Shown here piece by piece: positions 25,795 through 37,805 of a stretch of 64,000 nucleotides of DNA. The stretch covers positions 469-64,468 of the forward strand of contig VXAA01000894.1 in the NCBI GenBank assembly GCA_013399115.1, written 5' to 3'. Numbering within the stretch: the first letter of the stretch is position 1; each line of letters opens with the position of its first letter. The DNA comes from Anseranas semipalmata. Lineage: Eukaryota > Chordata > Aves > Anseriformes > Anseranatidae. The translations under genes were made by a program, and so were the position numbers. The notes beneath the pieces are model-generated. The model ran no database searches. It was given only the letters and a program-made list of their open reading frames with translations, and was not told the DNA's origin.

Positions 25795-26343
25795 GAGAAG
25801 GGATTGTCCCCCTCTGCTCTGCACTGGTGCAGCCTCACCTTGAGTTCTGTATGCAGTTTTGGGCACCACAGTATAAAAAGGGCATAAAACTGATAGAGAG
25901 TGCCCAAAGGAGGGCTACAAAGATGGTGAAGGGTCTAGAGAGGAAGAAGTATGAGGAGCAGCTGAGGTCCCCTGGTTTGTTCAGCCCAGAGAAGAGCAGA
26001 CTGAGGGGAGGCCTCATGGCGGCCTGCAGCTTCCTCACGAGGGGAGCGGAGGGGCAGGCGCTGATCTCTGCTCTCTGGTGACAGCGACAGGACCCGAGGG
26101 AACGGCATGGAGCTGTGACAGGGGAGGGTCAGGCTGGGTGTTAGGGAAAGGTTCTTCACCGAGAGGGTGGTTGGGCACTGGAACAGGCTCCCCAGGGCAG
26201 TGGTCATGGCACCGAGCCTGCCAGAGCTCAAGAAGTGTTTGGACAATGCTCTCAGGCATTTGGGGTCTGATTTTTGGGTGATCCTGTGTGGAGCCAAGAT
26301 CTGGACCCTTCCGGCTCAGAATATTCTACGATTCTATGATTTT
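25795..26343 (+). mobile_element. CR1 LINE: ORF2 C-terminus and 3' end
   Basis: This is the clearest CR1 3' end in the window. The frame from 25,827 reads [20 protein letters not shown] and later [11 protein letters not shown] and [15 protein letters not shown], which is the end of CR1 ORF2. The 3' UTR follows: 'ttagggaaaggttcttcacc', 'gggcactggaacaggctccc', 'tgatcctgtgtggagccaag', and the tail 'attctacgattctatga'. It is 5' truncated as most CR1 copies are. Low divergence in conserved stations and several retained CpG suggest it is among the younger insertions here. It starts abruptly near 25,795, and I did not find a convincing target-site duplication. Confidence 0.93.
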
Positions 26344-27000
26344 TAATATCCTATGCCTTAACTCAACAAAGTGAACTTAAGCACAGCTGGGAAGTACTTA
26401 GGTAGCTTGATGAATAGGAATCTGCATGTACTTTAGAGCAGATCCATGAAAGGACTGGCTGACCTGAAAGTAAGGGGAAGCAGTTGTCCACCTCCCCAGA
26501 TGGAATGCAGTCCAGGCCCTTGGGCTCAGTGTCTATGTTCCATCATGCATGAAGAGACTTGCACTCTTAGTGTGACACCCTAACCAGTAAAATACAGTAG
26601 AGCCTGAAGGGCAGCCACCGTGTAATATAAAGCAGTTGTAGATAGCTACCAAGCTGTGGGAAAAAGGTTCAACCAGGTTGCTAGGTGTTCATTAAGAGAG
26701 GGAGGAGACAAGCCTTACAGTACAGGACCTGTTTCCCTATTGCTTAATTGCACTTCTTATTGATAAAATGCAAATGGTTTGAATGCTTTGTACTTTTTAT
26801 GGGGAGTAGTTTTTTTTCCTTGTTTTCTGCCAACCTCTGGCCTTGACTTTGCATGAGGCATTTGAAGGAAGAAATGTTTAGTTTAGCTGTTTCATCATTA
26901 CAGTCTTGTTCTATTGATCCCTTCTCACTGCTGTGTTTGCTAATTCCCTGACATACACAAAGTTTGTTCCTTTTTTTAATAAGGAAAGTTAACAGTTCTT
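26344..27000. other. Unique non-coding stretch
   Basis: No recognised gene or repeat. Confidence 0.5.
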
Positions 27001-27085
27001 CCCATTCTAGAGAGAGGAAAACTGAGGCACAGAACTGGGAACTGGCCAAGAGCTTGCTGGCAGAAGATAAGTCCAGTAGTCACTA
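27001..27085 (+). mobile_element. MIR SINE fragment
   Basis: 'agagaggaaaactgaggcac' then 'agaactgggaactggccaag' is the core-distal MIR stretch, with a short deletion relative to the 19.0 kb copy. It ends in poorly matched sequence. This is a relic of the L2/MIR era, like the one at 19 kb. Confidence 0.7.
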
Positions 27086-27640
27086 TGTGCCATCATAAAG
27101 CCTAGAAAAACTCCCCTAAATAAAACACAAGTAAAGAATCTCCTCAATGAGTGTAATTGAACCTAAGGCAAACACAGATCAGAATATTGTTACTGAATAA
27201 AATGGTTGACTCCTGTATTAACAAATTGTATGTTTAAAAAAAGGAAGAAAAGAAAACACACAAAGAACTTGTGATATGCACTACAGAAGCAATAACGTCA
27301 GTGAGGCTGCTTGAAGAGCCCATCCTGCTGTTTGGAGAGGTCTGGCTATGTAGAAAGCAAGTGCACATCAATTCACATCCAAACAGAGAGTAAAAAACAG
27401 AGGGAAAAAAAAAGGAGAAATGCTAATGTTTGTGCAGAGAAGAAATAATGTTTGTGTGGAAGAAATAATCTCCAGAGGAAGGTACCAGGTAGAAAAAAAT
27501 CATTAATAGAAAATAAGCTGCATAGGAGGCCAGATGCAATAGTTGTGGTAAGAACCACATAGGCAAAGCAGAAAAACTGGCACATGAAGAGTCAGAGCAG
27601 ACATTGCCCAATGTTGCTTCTGTAGCTAAGACTACTGAAA
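27086..27640. other. Non-coding stretch upstream of the Gypsy relic
   Basis: Purine-rich and AT-rich. If a longer Ty3/Gypsy insertion once existed, its protease or gag would lie here, but I could not recognise either in any frame. Confidence 0.4.
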
Positions 27641-28300
27641 GGTTATCAAGATGTTTTCAAAGGACTGGGATATCTTCCAGGCATATTTCACCTTGAAATA
27701 GAGACAGTGTTTCAGCCAGGATGACATCTGCATCACTGCGTAACCACTGCACCAAGAGCGAAAGAGAAGAGACAGCCAATGAAGTGAATGGGAAGAGATG
27801 GCACAAGCGCTGCGGTCACAGCATCCCTGGGCAGGTACCTGGCCTGGGAACCAACCTTGACACGGGCAAACGCTTTATTTGCATAAGCCTGAGGAACCTC
27901 ATCAAAGTACAACAAACTGCTTATTACCAATTGCCTGCAATGAAAGACATGTTACCTGACTTGGCAGAAGCAAAAATAGCCTCAACACTTGGTGCCAAAG
28001 ATAAATATTGGCTAATGCTATTGGATAAAGAAAGCAATCACCTCACTACGTCTTGGACACCAGCGGGTAGCTACAGATGGTGGAATATGCTGTTTTGGAT
28101 GAAACCTGCAGTGGAAGAATACTTCTGCTGCCAACAAGATGCGCTAACAGGACTCACAGGGATCAGAGGTGTGGATGATGGCATTCTGCAGTATAGATGC
28201 AGAGACACCAAAATGGAAACAGTCATAGATCACAATCTCATTTGTCTGCTGTGAAGAGCCAAGAAAATAAATCTATATTTAAATACTAATAACAGTCCTA
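27641..28300 (+). pseudogene. Degenerate Ty3/Gypsy-type reverse transcriptase
   Basis: Three frame segments together resemble the front and palm of a Ty3/Gypsy pol. Segment 1 (27,641-27,721) reads GYQDVFKGLGYLPGIFHLE and ends at a stop at 27,722, a typical run-in to Gypsy RT. Segment 2 is an open frame at 27,721-28,254 (177 codons) in another phase; Gypsy-like sequence starts near residue 48. It shows GKRFICISLRNL (49-60), YQLPAMKDMLPDLA (69-82), KDKYWLMLLDKESNHLTT (93-110) and GSYRWWNMLFWMKPAVEE (116-133). Segment 3 is the same frame past the stop: RAKKINLYLNTN. The motif A position has Gly91 where the catalytic Asp is expected. Motif C reads GVDDGIL, so its Asp pair is shifted and followed by Gly. 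The enzyme should be inactive. No LTRs, integrase or gag were found. The long open frame is probably chance survival, though domestication cannot be excluded. Confidence 0.78.
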
Positions 28301-30019
28301 TCCATAATAAAAACAATATTGCAGCTGACTGCAGCGTCAGACCCGGGACGCTCAGATCACGGCAATGTGAGTGTAGGAGCTGTGACATGCAGGCTGAACA
28401 CGCCTGTCCGGGCTGGTGAGCAGTTTTGTGGCGGGGGGGGAACAGATGCGATGCTATGGGGTGGTGAGAACATGTTGTCTTCCCCGTGGGTCTGGAGCAA
28501 AGTTGGAAAGGACTTCGCACGGCAGCCCCCCCAAACTGCCCCATTCTGGTACAGCTCAGATGGAGGGCCTGCTGAACTACTGGGTGGCACCAGAATTAAA
28601 CAACAGCTCATCTCAGCAGCTGTGTAGTTTCAAGTCCAAAATCCTCATTTACTTTCAGGGAGTTTTTTTCATTTCACCTAGGAATGAAAGCTCAGTCATA
28701 CCAGGCCTTTGGTCGCATTGGGTCTCCCCGGATCACAGACCGGCAGCTGGGAAAGCTATTAAAATTCCCAACTGTGGCTTTAAGAAGGTTCAAGAAACAA
28801 ACAAAATACACAGCAAGCCAGCCTTGAACTCTGAAGGAACTCTGTCTCTTGTATCAGCCCCTATAACACTCAACGTCAAGATGCATCTCTATACTGTTGC
28901 CTGTGGCTAGCTGCAGTAGACGGAGGAAAGAAGAAAGAAAAGATGTGCACAAAGGATGTGGTCCATCACAACTGACAAAACCAAAGACCTCCTGCATTAG
29001 TATTCACAGATGCAGTTACAGGTACAACTGTTCCCTTGGGACGCATGAGGCATGTGAAGGCAGGCTGCACGGATCAGGCTGTGAATGCCTGTTTTGGGGA
29101 AGATGGTGGGGGAATGGGCTTCTCTGTCACTGACACCAAAATTGTGTGAAGTTTTACAGATAGGTTGGATACAGTGCTATGTGCACTCTGCTGAGATTTG
29201 ATCACCCAAATGTCGAAAGCATACAGGCTTTTGAGTGATCAACCACAGTTCCAAGGCATGAACCGTCCCCCTAGCTCTCTCCCCCTACCCAAGGGAAGAA
29301 CCATTTTAGGCATGGTTGTTTGGTTACAGTTCTCACGTATGGACTTCTGAAGGATATACTGGTGAGCTAAATCTATAAGCAAGTAAAGGCAGTGATGTTT
29401 AATTTTCCACTAGGACATGGGGGATCAGTGACTCCCTAGGTGTCCAAAAAAAAGTCTTTTTACCCCTCCAAACCTTCATCTCCCCATCTGGGGAAGAACT
29501 GCTGCAATACTTACCGAGGTAAAATGTGCTACTTGCAAGAGGGCATTATCATCATCTCAAATTAATGTGACAAATGGAATGCTGTGATAAACAGCTTCAT
29601 CGTCCCCGAGTAGGGAGCACAACAGTGTGATTGTGTGGGAACTGTGAGAACGCAGCACATGACCAGAATCATGTATAGGCAACTGCAGTATAGGCAGAGG
29701 GAAGAAGAAAGCCTGAATGTCACCCTGTTTTGGAGTTCTCTCCCCTTATGCATGAACACCAAATAATAAGGTCAGCTGTGACTTTAACGAACCCAAAGAG
29801 CAGTTCCTAATCTCTTTCCATCTGGACTTTCATTTCCTGGGCATCTCATATAGTGCTATGTGCTTTTTCAGGATCAAAAGTCACAACTAGACAACCCTGA
29901 TTCCATTTCTATCATACAGTAATAGTTTTTATCTGGGATAGCACTCAGGTATCCACACTAAATTATTTTCATTTTTCGTTAATTGCTGATGTTCTGCAGC
30001 AGGAAATGTGCCAGCTGCT
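28301..30019. other. Unassigned non-coding stretch
   Basis: It begins with a GC-rich, CpG-bearing patch (about 28,320-28,560, including a run of eight G near 28,433). A 164-codon frame at 28,416-28,910 has no recognised domain. Around 28,990 one frame reads PALVFTDAVTG, superficially like an RNase H start; see findings. The rest is unremarkable. Confidence 0.4.
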
Positions 30020-30860
30020 TACGTGACCAGGCGAGCTCTCAGGGGCCGCGCAAGCAGCGCGGCGGTGTGCCAGTAGTCTGGGTGGCTACTTTCCACGGGG
30101 GAATGAGTCACCGCAGCAGTTACCACTGCTCCACCCCAGATATTGGTTTCTAATATCCTACGCTGGAAGGAGGCCAAGAATCCTGCAGGACCAGGTTTGG
30201 GTCCGGGCTTCTCTTCCATTTCCTTCCTTTTACAGCAGCTATGTATTTCCTGCGCTACCCTCCCTTTCCTCCCCAGTTCTTTATGGAGGCTGCCATTATG
30301 CAGCTCTGACAGAACGGGTCACCAAGCAATGCCCAGCATCACCACCGTCCTGCCACGCATTTGCGTGTTTGCAGAACCAGACTTGTCACACAGAGGTTTG
30401 TAATTGCTGCGGCGCTGTTTTACAAATGTCACGTGAGGCCATAACGTGTCGAAGGCCAGAGAGGCATTGCTCCCGTTGTCTGCGCTCCCCGTCTGCAGCA
30501 AATCCTCGACCGACGCACAGAGGCAGGGTGACTCCAGGGTGCCTTTTACAAGCTGTGTCATTCCCTTGAAGCCTTCCTCACGCCCACCACCAGTGCACCC
30601 CGCTCAACGCGGCAGCTTTGACATGAAGCAAGCGCTTTGGCGGAGGTGTCCCCACAGGTGCCACACACGGTGCGCGTGGAAGGGGCAGGGAGCCCTCGGG
30701 GGCCTCGCTGGGCGGGCTGGTACTCGCTGCTGGTGCAGCCAGTGCTGTGACGGGACCTGCTGTTCAAATGGAAGCGTTCAGAAAGTGAACGGGAACCTAA
30801 GTGCTTCGGGGGTTGCTCTTTCGTTATCTCTGCTCATAAAGCTTTCCGAGAAGTGTGAAC
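30020..30860. promoter_or_regulatory. Orphan CpG island
   Basis: By hand count there are about 32 CpG dinucleotides between 30,361 and 30,860 at a GC content well above 50%, giving an observed/expected ratio near 0.8. A further group of about nine lies at 30,020-30,125. Most of the window is CpG-poor. CpG islands in vertebrates usually mark promoters or distal regulatory sites active in the germline. No TATA box, splice-bounded exon or recognisable protein is attached. The 198-codon plus-strand frame at 30,446-31,042 and opposing minus-strand frames are what GC-rich DNA gives by chance. An unmapped non-coding RNA promoter is possible. Confidence 0.5.
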
Positions 30861-33800
30861 GTTTCCTGCTTTTAGACAGGCTCTTAATTCACACCACACT
30901 AGGCTTGACCCTAGCTCCCACCAGCCACTTTCCCTCTGCCTCCTTCCTTCCCCATACCTGCTCCTCCACTCTGCATGGCCCCTGTCGCTGCGTGACACCA
31001 GGTGGCTGTGCCCTGCACCGACTTCCCAAACCCATCTGTTGATGGCACATGATGATGGCTCATTGCCCTTGCACACGTGGTAGTATACCTCCCACATCAG
31101 CTGCGCTAGGGGAAACGCAGGTAGCTCCATCGCATGGAGGGGTGGGAGATGGTTACGGATCCTCAGCCTCTCATCCAAGAGGTGCCTCAGTGTGTTCATC
31201 CTCTTCCTCCTCAGATATAGGCAGCATTCATCCCTCCCTACTGCTCCTGCTTATCCCCATTTCAGTGAGCTTTGGCTAAGAGATGTCCATAGTTCCTCTC
31301 ACAAGAAGTCCAACAAACCATTTTAGTTGTTATTTCTTTATTTTCTGTTTTGCTGTATGTTGCCCAAATCCCTTATGAGCGATAAATTTGTAAGATTGAT
31401 AGCAAGTTTTTCAGGATATCATACAAGCATCACACACTGGGGATTACAAACTGGTTCCCTGAAAGGCTGTCATTACATATATTGCCAATTTGATTTTTTA
31501 ACAACAAATTTACATGAGGGAGTATTTTTAGTTTAAAGAAATTCTGTTTCTATTTGTAGTCTAGGAAACAGATGTCTTTAAGAATCTAACAGCGTTATTT
31601 GCAACAGCTGGTTTGGCTTATGAAGCTGCTAGGAGTAGAGAGAGTGGTCTCTGAGACAGTGATTTTATACTTCAGAGCACTAGTAATCTGTTTGTCCTTG
31701 CTTAACTTCTTCTATGCCATGCCCTGGTTCACTTTTGGAGCTATATTTTATCTCCGAGTTCCTATTATTTCTTATAGGTTAGCAAAACATACGACCTATG
31801 ACACTGCAGCAGTAAAGAAAGTAGGCACATGTGATTTTTCTCTTTAGTTTTCATATCTCAGTGCTCTGGCCATTCAATTTAGTTTCCCAGGTGGTGACAG
31901 CTGGTAATGCTCTTAACTGCTCTCCCCTGTTGGTAAGTTATGGATATTTCCTAACTGATGTTTAATTGTATAACTTTACTTCACTCGAAATGCCAAAGGT
32001 CTCAGGAACCCATTCCTCCTCCGGGCTGATTATGGCACTGAAGATAATACTGTTTGCGGATGGTGAACCCAAACCACTGCCGAGTGTCTTCTAAGACAAA
32101 CTGACATTTATTGCATTCCTTATTACAACATGACTGTCCAGGGCTGGCCTGGAGGACACGGAACCCTGAGTTTTAGGTTACACCTTCCATATATATATAA
32201 AAGCAAGCATAAAAAAAAAAAAGATGTTTATCTCTGATGCTCAAAGAAAAGACTGTAGGAATAAGAGGTTCGATTGAAGAGCTGTTGAGTAGGTACCTGA
32301 GGCAGGGGCAGGGGGCTGACTGTCTGGGGTTCATAGGTGGGTGCAGGACTCCTTTCTGAGAAGGTGGCAGGTCCATGCACCCAGTCTGCAGGACCTCAGG
32401 CTATGCACCAGTGTTATTCAGCACCAGCCTTTCAGACCCTGGTTGGGAACTAGGAGCCCACATGCCTTTTAAAGCTGCCATAAGGCCTGTCTGTGGCTTG
32501 TCTCAATGGGTGAAATGTGCCTTCTCTTCCTCCTCAGGGGTAAATGGTGGGTAAACAGTGAGGGTAATAAACTGAGGGTAATGAGCACTAAAATAATGGT
32601 GAAATGTTCCAGTGCTGTTGCAACAGAGGCTAAAGTGGGGAGGGCAGGACTGACTGATGTCCTCATTGCTGAAGGATGAATTCACTTTGCCTAATTCAGT
32701 GACTATTGAATATTTCTGCAGTCATGGCAAGCAGGAGTAAGACTGAGAGGGAGAAAACAAAAGACTAATATAGCATCCCTTTCCTTGTGTCTCCACCCTC
32801 TGTATTGATAACTTCTGTCTACCTGGGAATATCTAACCTATGCCCGGCAGTGCCAGCTTGGGTGGATGAGGCTGTTTTTCCCTAGCAGAGACTGGAGGGA
32901 AGTTTATTATGGGAACCACCCTAAACAGAGTCCACCAGTTTCACTGCAAAAGAAAAAAATGTTTGTCAAAACTTGACCTCATTTTATAAACCCTCAACGA
33001 GTTGGCCAGGATTCATCTTCTTTATTGTTGGTACTTCTCAGCCTTCACAAGGCTCCTCAGTCCCCTGCAGCTGCCAACTGACTGCTGCCTATTCAGCAGC
33101 CACTGGGAAAGGAGTCGGGCTGTTTCAGGCCAGGGGGAGAAGGTGCTGCAAACCTCCCCGAGCAGCTGGCACAGCTTTGCTGCTTTCTAGCAAAGCCCAG
33201 AGGGGAAAGGGCCAGGGAGGATGAGCCTCCCCAGTGGCCTTACATGAGGCTGCTGTAATGCACAGGAAGAGCAGTGAGATGAAGGCTACTTTGCTTTTAA
33301 GGGGTTGCAGACATGCTGTGGCGAAAAGAGGACCCCCATGCACTGGGGAGCTGAATCTTTTGCGTGCACTGGATCCCCTGCCTTCTTACAGACAGCCTCC
33401 TGGACAGACAAAAAACTATGAACCAGCGTAATGCAGAGCCAGTCACGAGGCGCTAGGAAGAAGCAGGCAAGCTTTTCTGACCCACTTGGATAGCACAGAC
33501 AGCTGGCTGCTGGTTACCATTAGCATTTCTGTAGGGAGAAAGCAGCTTGAAGAGGTCCTTGTCCTTCCCAGTGCATTCCTTCTCTCCTTTCCCTGCTGCA
33601 GTTGGCTGTCCCCTCCCCCAGTGATGTTAAAGCAGCTGTTTCTGGTGTCTCAACCAGATCAGTGGGGTTTTTCTCTTGTTGCTAATACCGGCCATTTCAC
33701 TAATTTAGTTTAAAGGATATCAGCACACTTAGGAGTGATAAATGGGAGGGAGGAGAGAGAGTAACAAATAGCTGTGGGTGAGAAAAGACAGGGTCCTCCT

Positions 33801-35208
33801 TTGGCAGCTTTGCCATTAGATAATTGTAGTGTGGAGCAGCACCTTCAGATGCCCACTAAGAAATGCATCTGCATTTGGGCCCTGACTGCAAAGACCATGT
33901 AGGAATGTGATTCACTGTTGATCTGTTTCTTAATTCTCAGTAAATAGTCAAGCAAGCACATGCCTGAGACAGCCACTGGCTGGTGATGTGCTGCCAAACT
34001 GGGGCTCACAGAGGAGAAAAGTAAATATTCCTAGCTCTGTAGTGATGAGAAACCTACATAAAATAGGCAATGTCATACTTGCAACAGAACCAAGATAGAC
34101 ACCCCACGCATCCCTTCTGCAGGTATTGTAGTGGTGCAGTGTTTTGCTGAATTTCCTGTGGTTTTTGCTACAGCACTCATCTCTAGTATTTAGGCTCAAC
34201 ACACATTGTTAGGCTTCTTGCTTCTGTTTAGGTGCCAAACTCTCACTCTTGCAAGAGCTCCGTGGGCCTGTTTCTGATTTATTCCAGTGAGTGGTTTCAT
34301 TTTCTTTAGTGAGATTTCTCTTGATTTCTGCCGGTGAAGTGGAACTGAACTATAGGTCTGGGTGCACAGGAAAAGGTGTACTGGGAATTGCTTCAGAGAC
34401 TACACCGTGCTAACGTAGTCTTGCTGATCATCCTGATTGCTTAAGGATTACCTGATTAAACTTATGATTTAAATTATGTGTGTCTTGATAGATGAGGTCA
34501 CATTTATGTAGCCTGAAGTGCCACCTAGAGTCTTCCTTCATGTATCTTTTATAACATTGCTCCTAGGACTGTTTGAAGGTCACACGCTGGATAGTGGGGG
34601 CAAGACGAGCAAGAGATCATGAGTGATTTAAGAATGGTAATAGTGAAAATGAAGTAACTGAGATGAGCAGAATGTTTTCACTGGAATAGCCCCATTTTGT
34701 GTTCCCTCTCCCTTGCCCCAGTCTTTCTCTCTCAAACAGACGTGGTCAGGCAATGGGGTCAAATGGAAATGTCCATGGGGCACAACAGCCACGGGGGTTC
34801 CTTTGGGCACTCAGGTCAGCAGCTGGGGCCAGCCATGGCTGGCCCCTGGGGCCAGCCTATGTCCCCAGGTGCCCTACCCAGTCCCCTCCAACAGACCTGT
34901 GTCCTGGGGGAAAATAAGCCATCTGAGGAAGCTGAAGGGACATTTCAATCCTCTCTCTTGGGACACCATGTGCTGAGCAAGCTTTTCTACCTGTGATACC
35001 TCCTCCCTGCCAGGTCCTGCTAGATGCAGACAGGGGGTGTGTTCATAGCCCTCCTCTTCCCACCCCTTCCTCATGCAAAGCCAGCCTCAGGTCCCTGTCC
35101 TTGCTCAGGGCAAGCACATGGGACTGGCTGAGATAGGGCATCTTATCCTGATGTTTTCCCTCCCGGTGTAGGCAGTTTCCCCCATGTGTGCTTCTGGAGG
35201 GCAGGCAT
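30861..35208. other. Unique non-coding stretch
   Basis: I recognise no gene or family repeat. Several small frames overlap on both strands, for example 34,697-34,996 in three phases, a sign of GC content and not of coding. Short local echoes such as GGTAAT/GGGTAA near 32,540-32,590 are too weak to call. Confidence 0.45.
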
Positions 35209-35345
35209 TTCACAGAACCACAGAATGGCTGAGGTTGGAAGGGACCTCTGGAGGTCATCTGGTCCAACTCCAGCAGAGACATCTAGAGCAGGTTGCTCAG
35301 GACCATGTCCAGATGGCTTCTGAAGATCTCTCCCTTTTCCTTTCT
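35209..35345 (-). mobile_element. CR1 3' end fragment, minus strand
   Basis: Read on the plus strand it begins 'cacagaaccacagaatggct' then 'gaggttggaagggacctctg' and 'gaggtcatctggtccaactc', followed by 'agagcaggttgctcaggacc' and a decayed station near 35,310-35,330. That is the complement of the terminal 130 or so bases of a CR1 3' UTR, so the element lies on the minus strand with its tail at the left. It is a very short 5'-truncated copy, or the rest was lost. Confidence 0.9.
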
Positions 35346-37404
35346 CCCGCATCTACTGAGCTTAACATGTTAAATTGGAAAGACCTTTCTGAGACCCACA
35401 GGAAAGACCTGCCACTGGAAGTGAGCCCCTATGGCTCTTAAAAAGGAAACAGCCCCCTCCTTTAGGGTTTTCTAAGCTGTGGTAACCACAGTATCACTGT
35501 GTGGGAATACCTGAATTCATAGGAGGAATGGATGTGTTTAGAGCTGTGTGAAAAAAGACACATATCCCCAGATTTCCCATATATAGTATGGGAATCTGAT
35601 TGAGTTTGTAGCTATGTTGAGAATAAAAGCTTTTTCTTCACCCAACAGAATCAATCGGCCCATAGTGGGTCTTTATTCTCATTTAAATTAAGGGCTATTC
35701 CATACCGAAAATGCACTAATGTAACTAAATTGATTTCTAACTTGATTTTAGTTAAATGGGTGTAGTTCCCTGTGGGGATACACTTAAATCAGTCGAAGAG
35801 TGGATAAATTATGCATCTTTGTATATTTCTTTGTGATTTATCTTAATTAGGTTGTAAAAGGGTCCCACAGTATCCGAAGCTCCAACCAACCTAAAAACAA
35901 ACACGAACCTCTCATCTTGTCGTCGAAAAATGCCGAGTGGCAGCGTATGGGGCTGATTCTCCGAGGCGCTTAGCAACTCTTGGGAAGGGCTGGTTGCTCT
36001 TAACTCCTGTCATTGAGCGCTCAAGGTGTTTGGTGCCTCACAAGTGTTCAGCACTTCTTGAGATCAGACCCTGCATTGTGTGTGCCCCCCCCCATATTTC
36101 CTCGCCTGTAATTACCTCCCCCCGCCAGGCGCAGCCTTGGCTCTGAAGTACCCTCGTTGCTCTGAGAGCCGAGGCTAAGTGCAACCCTCTGCGTGTTGAG
36201 GATCCCAGCTGATTCGGGGGGAAGTTTTTTTCTTATTGGACTCCCCCGCTGTCGCAGGGGAGCTTGTCTTCCCCAGAGGGAGAAAAGAGCAGAAAAATGA
36301 AAGAGAGACGTTTCCTTAGCAAAGGAAAAGAATCTATGCTGGGCCTGGAAACGGAAAGATTTACAACCTAGAGTGCAGCCGGCACTGGGGATGCCTCCCG
36401 GCTCAGCCCCATTTTGGCTGGGCTTCACTGCCTCTCTGAGCATCCTGGGCACAGCGCTTGGCTTTGCAGTTTTTCTTCGCTCCCAAGCAGAAAGCTGTTG
36501 TCTGTTCCCCTCCTAGTGCCTGCTGCGGAAAAGGACAAGAAAGCGGGGAAAGCCTCCAAACTGGAGGCTCTGGCCCCTACATGCTGGGGTTCTCACCTCC
36601 AGGGAGCATTACATGCTGTGTTATAGGGCAAGCAGCTCTTCAATCCATTCGCACTCAGCACTCCTGCAAACTGCGGTGCTTAAGAATAAATCAATGTTAT
36701 ATTATTTTAATTGTTTTTAAAATGGATAGATTGTAAAGCCACACAGGCCAAACTGCAGGTAACCCCTTGGATAGAAGCAGAAAGGAGAAGAGGACATTCA
36801 CCATCACTCAGGGATATGGACTCTGAAATTTCTTTCTCTAATTTATGGGAGAATATATGCCAATATCTAACTTTGGTAGACTTCTGACCTTTTGCCATTG
36901 ACGAAGGCTGTAGACAGGTCTGACATACAGTGGGGTAATGGAAATATAAGCAATGGGTTCCAAGGGTAGAGGCCAGAAAGCTTCGAGGCTGTGGTCATTC
37001 TTCCAGGAACGACATATAGGCTTGATTGACCAGAAATGTCTCTGAGAAAGTGAGAGACCCAGAGAGGTCAATTCCCTCTCTTCAATGGCTCTGGCTATTT
37101 TCTCTAAATTAAAAAGAAAAATGGGACACTCTAGTCCTTTGTGTAATTTTATAGCCTAAGGAATATTTCCTAGGCTTACTCTGCTGTGTGTGTTATAAAG
37201 CAGGATGGGGTATTTAGCCCCAGAATTTTCACTCTGGTGTTTTTTTCTCCTCTTTATTTCTATTTACTGTATGATATCAACTGGTAACTGTTCTGTGTGG
37301 TTTAGGCTTTTCATAAATTGAGGATTTTATATTAATAAACCATGGAATCTTAATGTCAGTGTTTGCTAGCACCATAGGCACATGTACTATTGTACAGATG
37401 TATT
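35346..37404. other. Unique non-coding stretch, partly CpG-rich
   Basis: From about 35,640 to 35,810 the text 'ttgattttagttaaatgggt' and 'gatacacttaaatcagtc' resembles old sauropsid DNA-transposon-derived repeats, weakly. From about 35,920 to 36,300 there are about 18 CpG and overlapping frames without recognised domains. Nothing else stands out. Confidence 0.35.
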
Positions 37405-37499
37405 TTCTTCCTTCCTTCCTTCCCTCCCTCCTTCCTTCCTTCCTTCCTTCCTTCCTTCCTTCCTTCCTTCCTTCCTTCCTTCCTTCCTTCCTTCCTTCC
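37405..37499. repeat. (TTCC)n microsatellite
   Basis: About 95 bases of CTTC/TTCC tetranucleotide, with a CCCTCC interruption near the left end and about 17 perfect units afterwards. The tract is all-pyrimidine on this strand, can form intramolecular triplex, and is likely highly length-variable. Confidence 0.97.
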
Positions 37500-37591
37500 A
37501 TCTTTACTATTTATAAATGACATTAGTTTCCAAGATCACACAAATGAAACTTTTATGATGTCATAAACACACTCTGCAGGGTTTAATTTTA

Positions 37592-37592
37592 N
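37592..37592. other. Single ambiguous base / minimal gap
   Basis: One N inside an AT-rich stretch. It may be an uncalled base or a minimal-length scaffold join. Confidence 0.9.
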
Positions 37593-37778
37593 TATATATT
37601 TTTCCATGCTTTCTTTAAAACTTCAGACACAGGGAGAGTCCCAGTCACTTCCAAGTAGCATCAGAGTAACTGCACCCAGTTAAAGATGTTGCAGAACAAA
37701 ATGTCAGTGGAAGCACCAGAAGGGTCTTTTTGGCTCTGGGTGTAGAGGACACCATTGTATTGGCTCATATGGTGGCTG

Positions 37779-37805
37779 NNNNNNNNNNNNNNNNNNNNNN
37801 NNNNN
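37779..37805. other. Assembly gap (27 N)
   Basis: The gap sits directly at the left edge of the CTCTT pentamer array, so the true array is probably longer than shown. Confidence 0.97.

Noticed and set aside
27721..28254. Reading the 177-codon frame as a functional gene
   Set aside because: Its first 47 codons are out of phase with the element's own run-in, both catalytic Asp positions are changed, and homology continues beyond the stop. A pseudogene is the simpler reading.
28416..28910. 164-codon open frame just downstream of the Gypsy relic
   Set aside because: It does not continue the RT homology and has no thumb, RNase H or integrase features in that frame.
30446..31042. 198-codon plus-strand open frame
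   Set aside because: It lies in a CpG island where stops are scarce, other phases and the opposite strand are also open, and no domain or composition typical of a protein is visible. Reported only as part of the CpG island.
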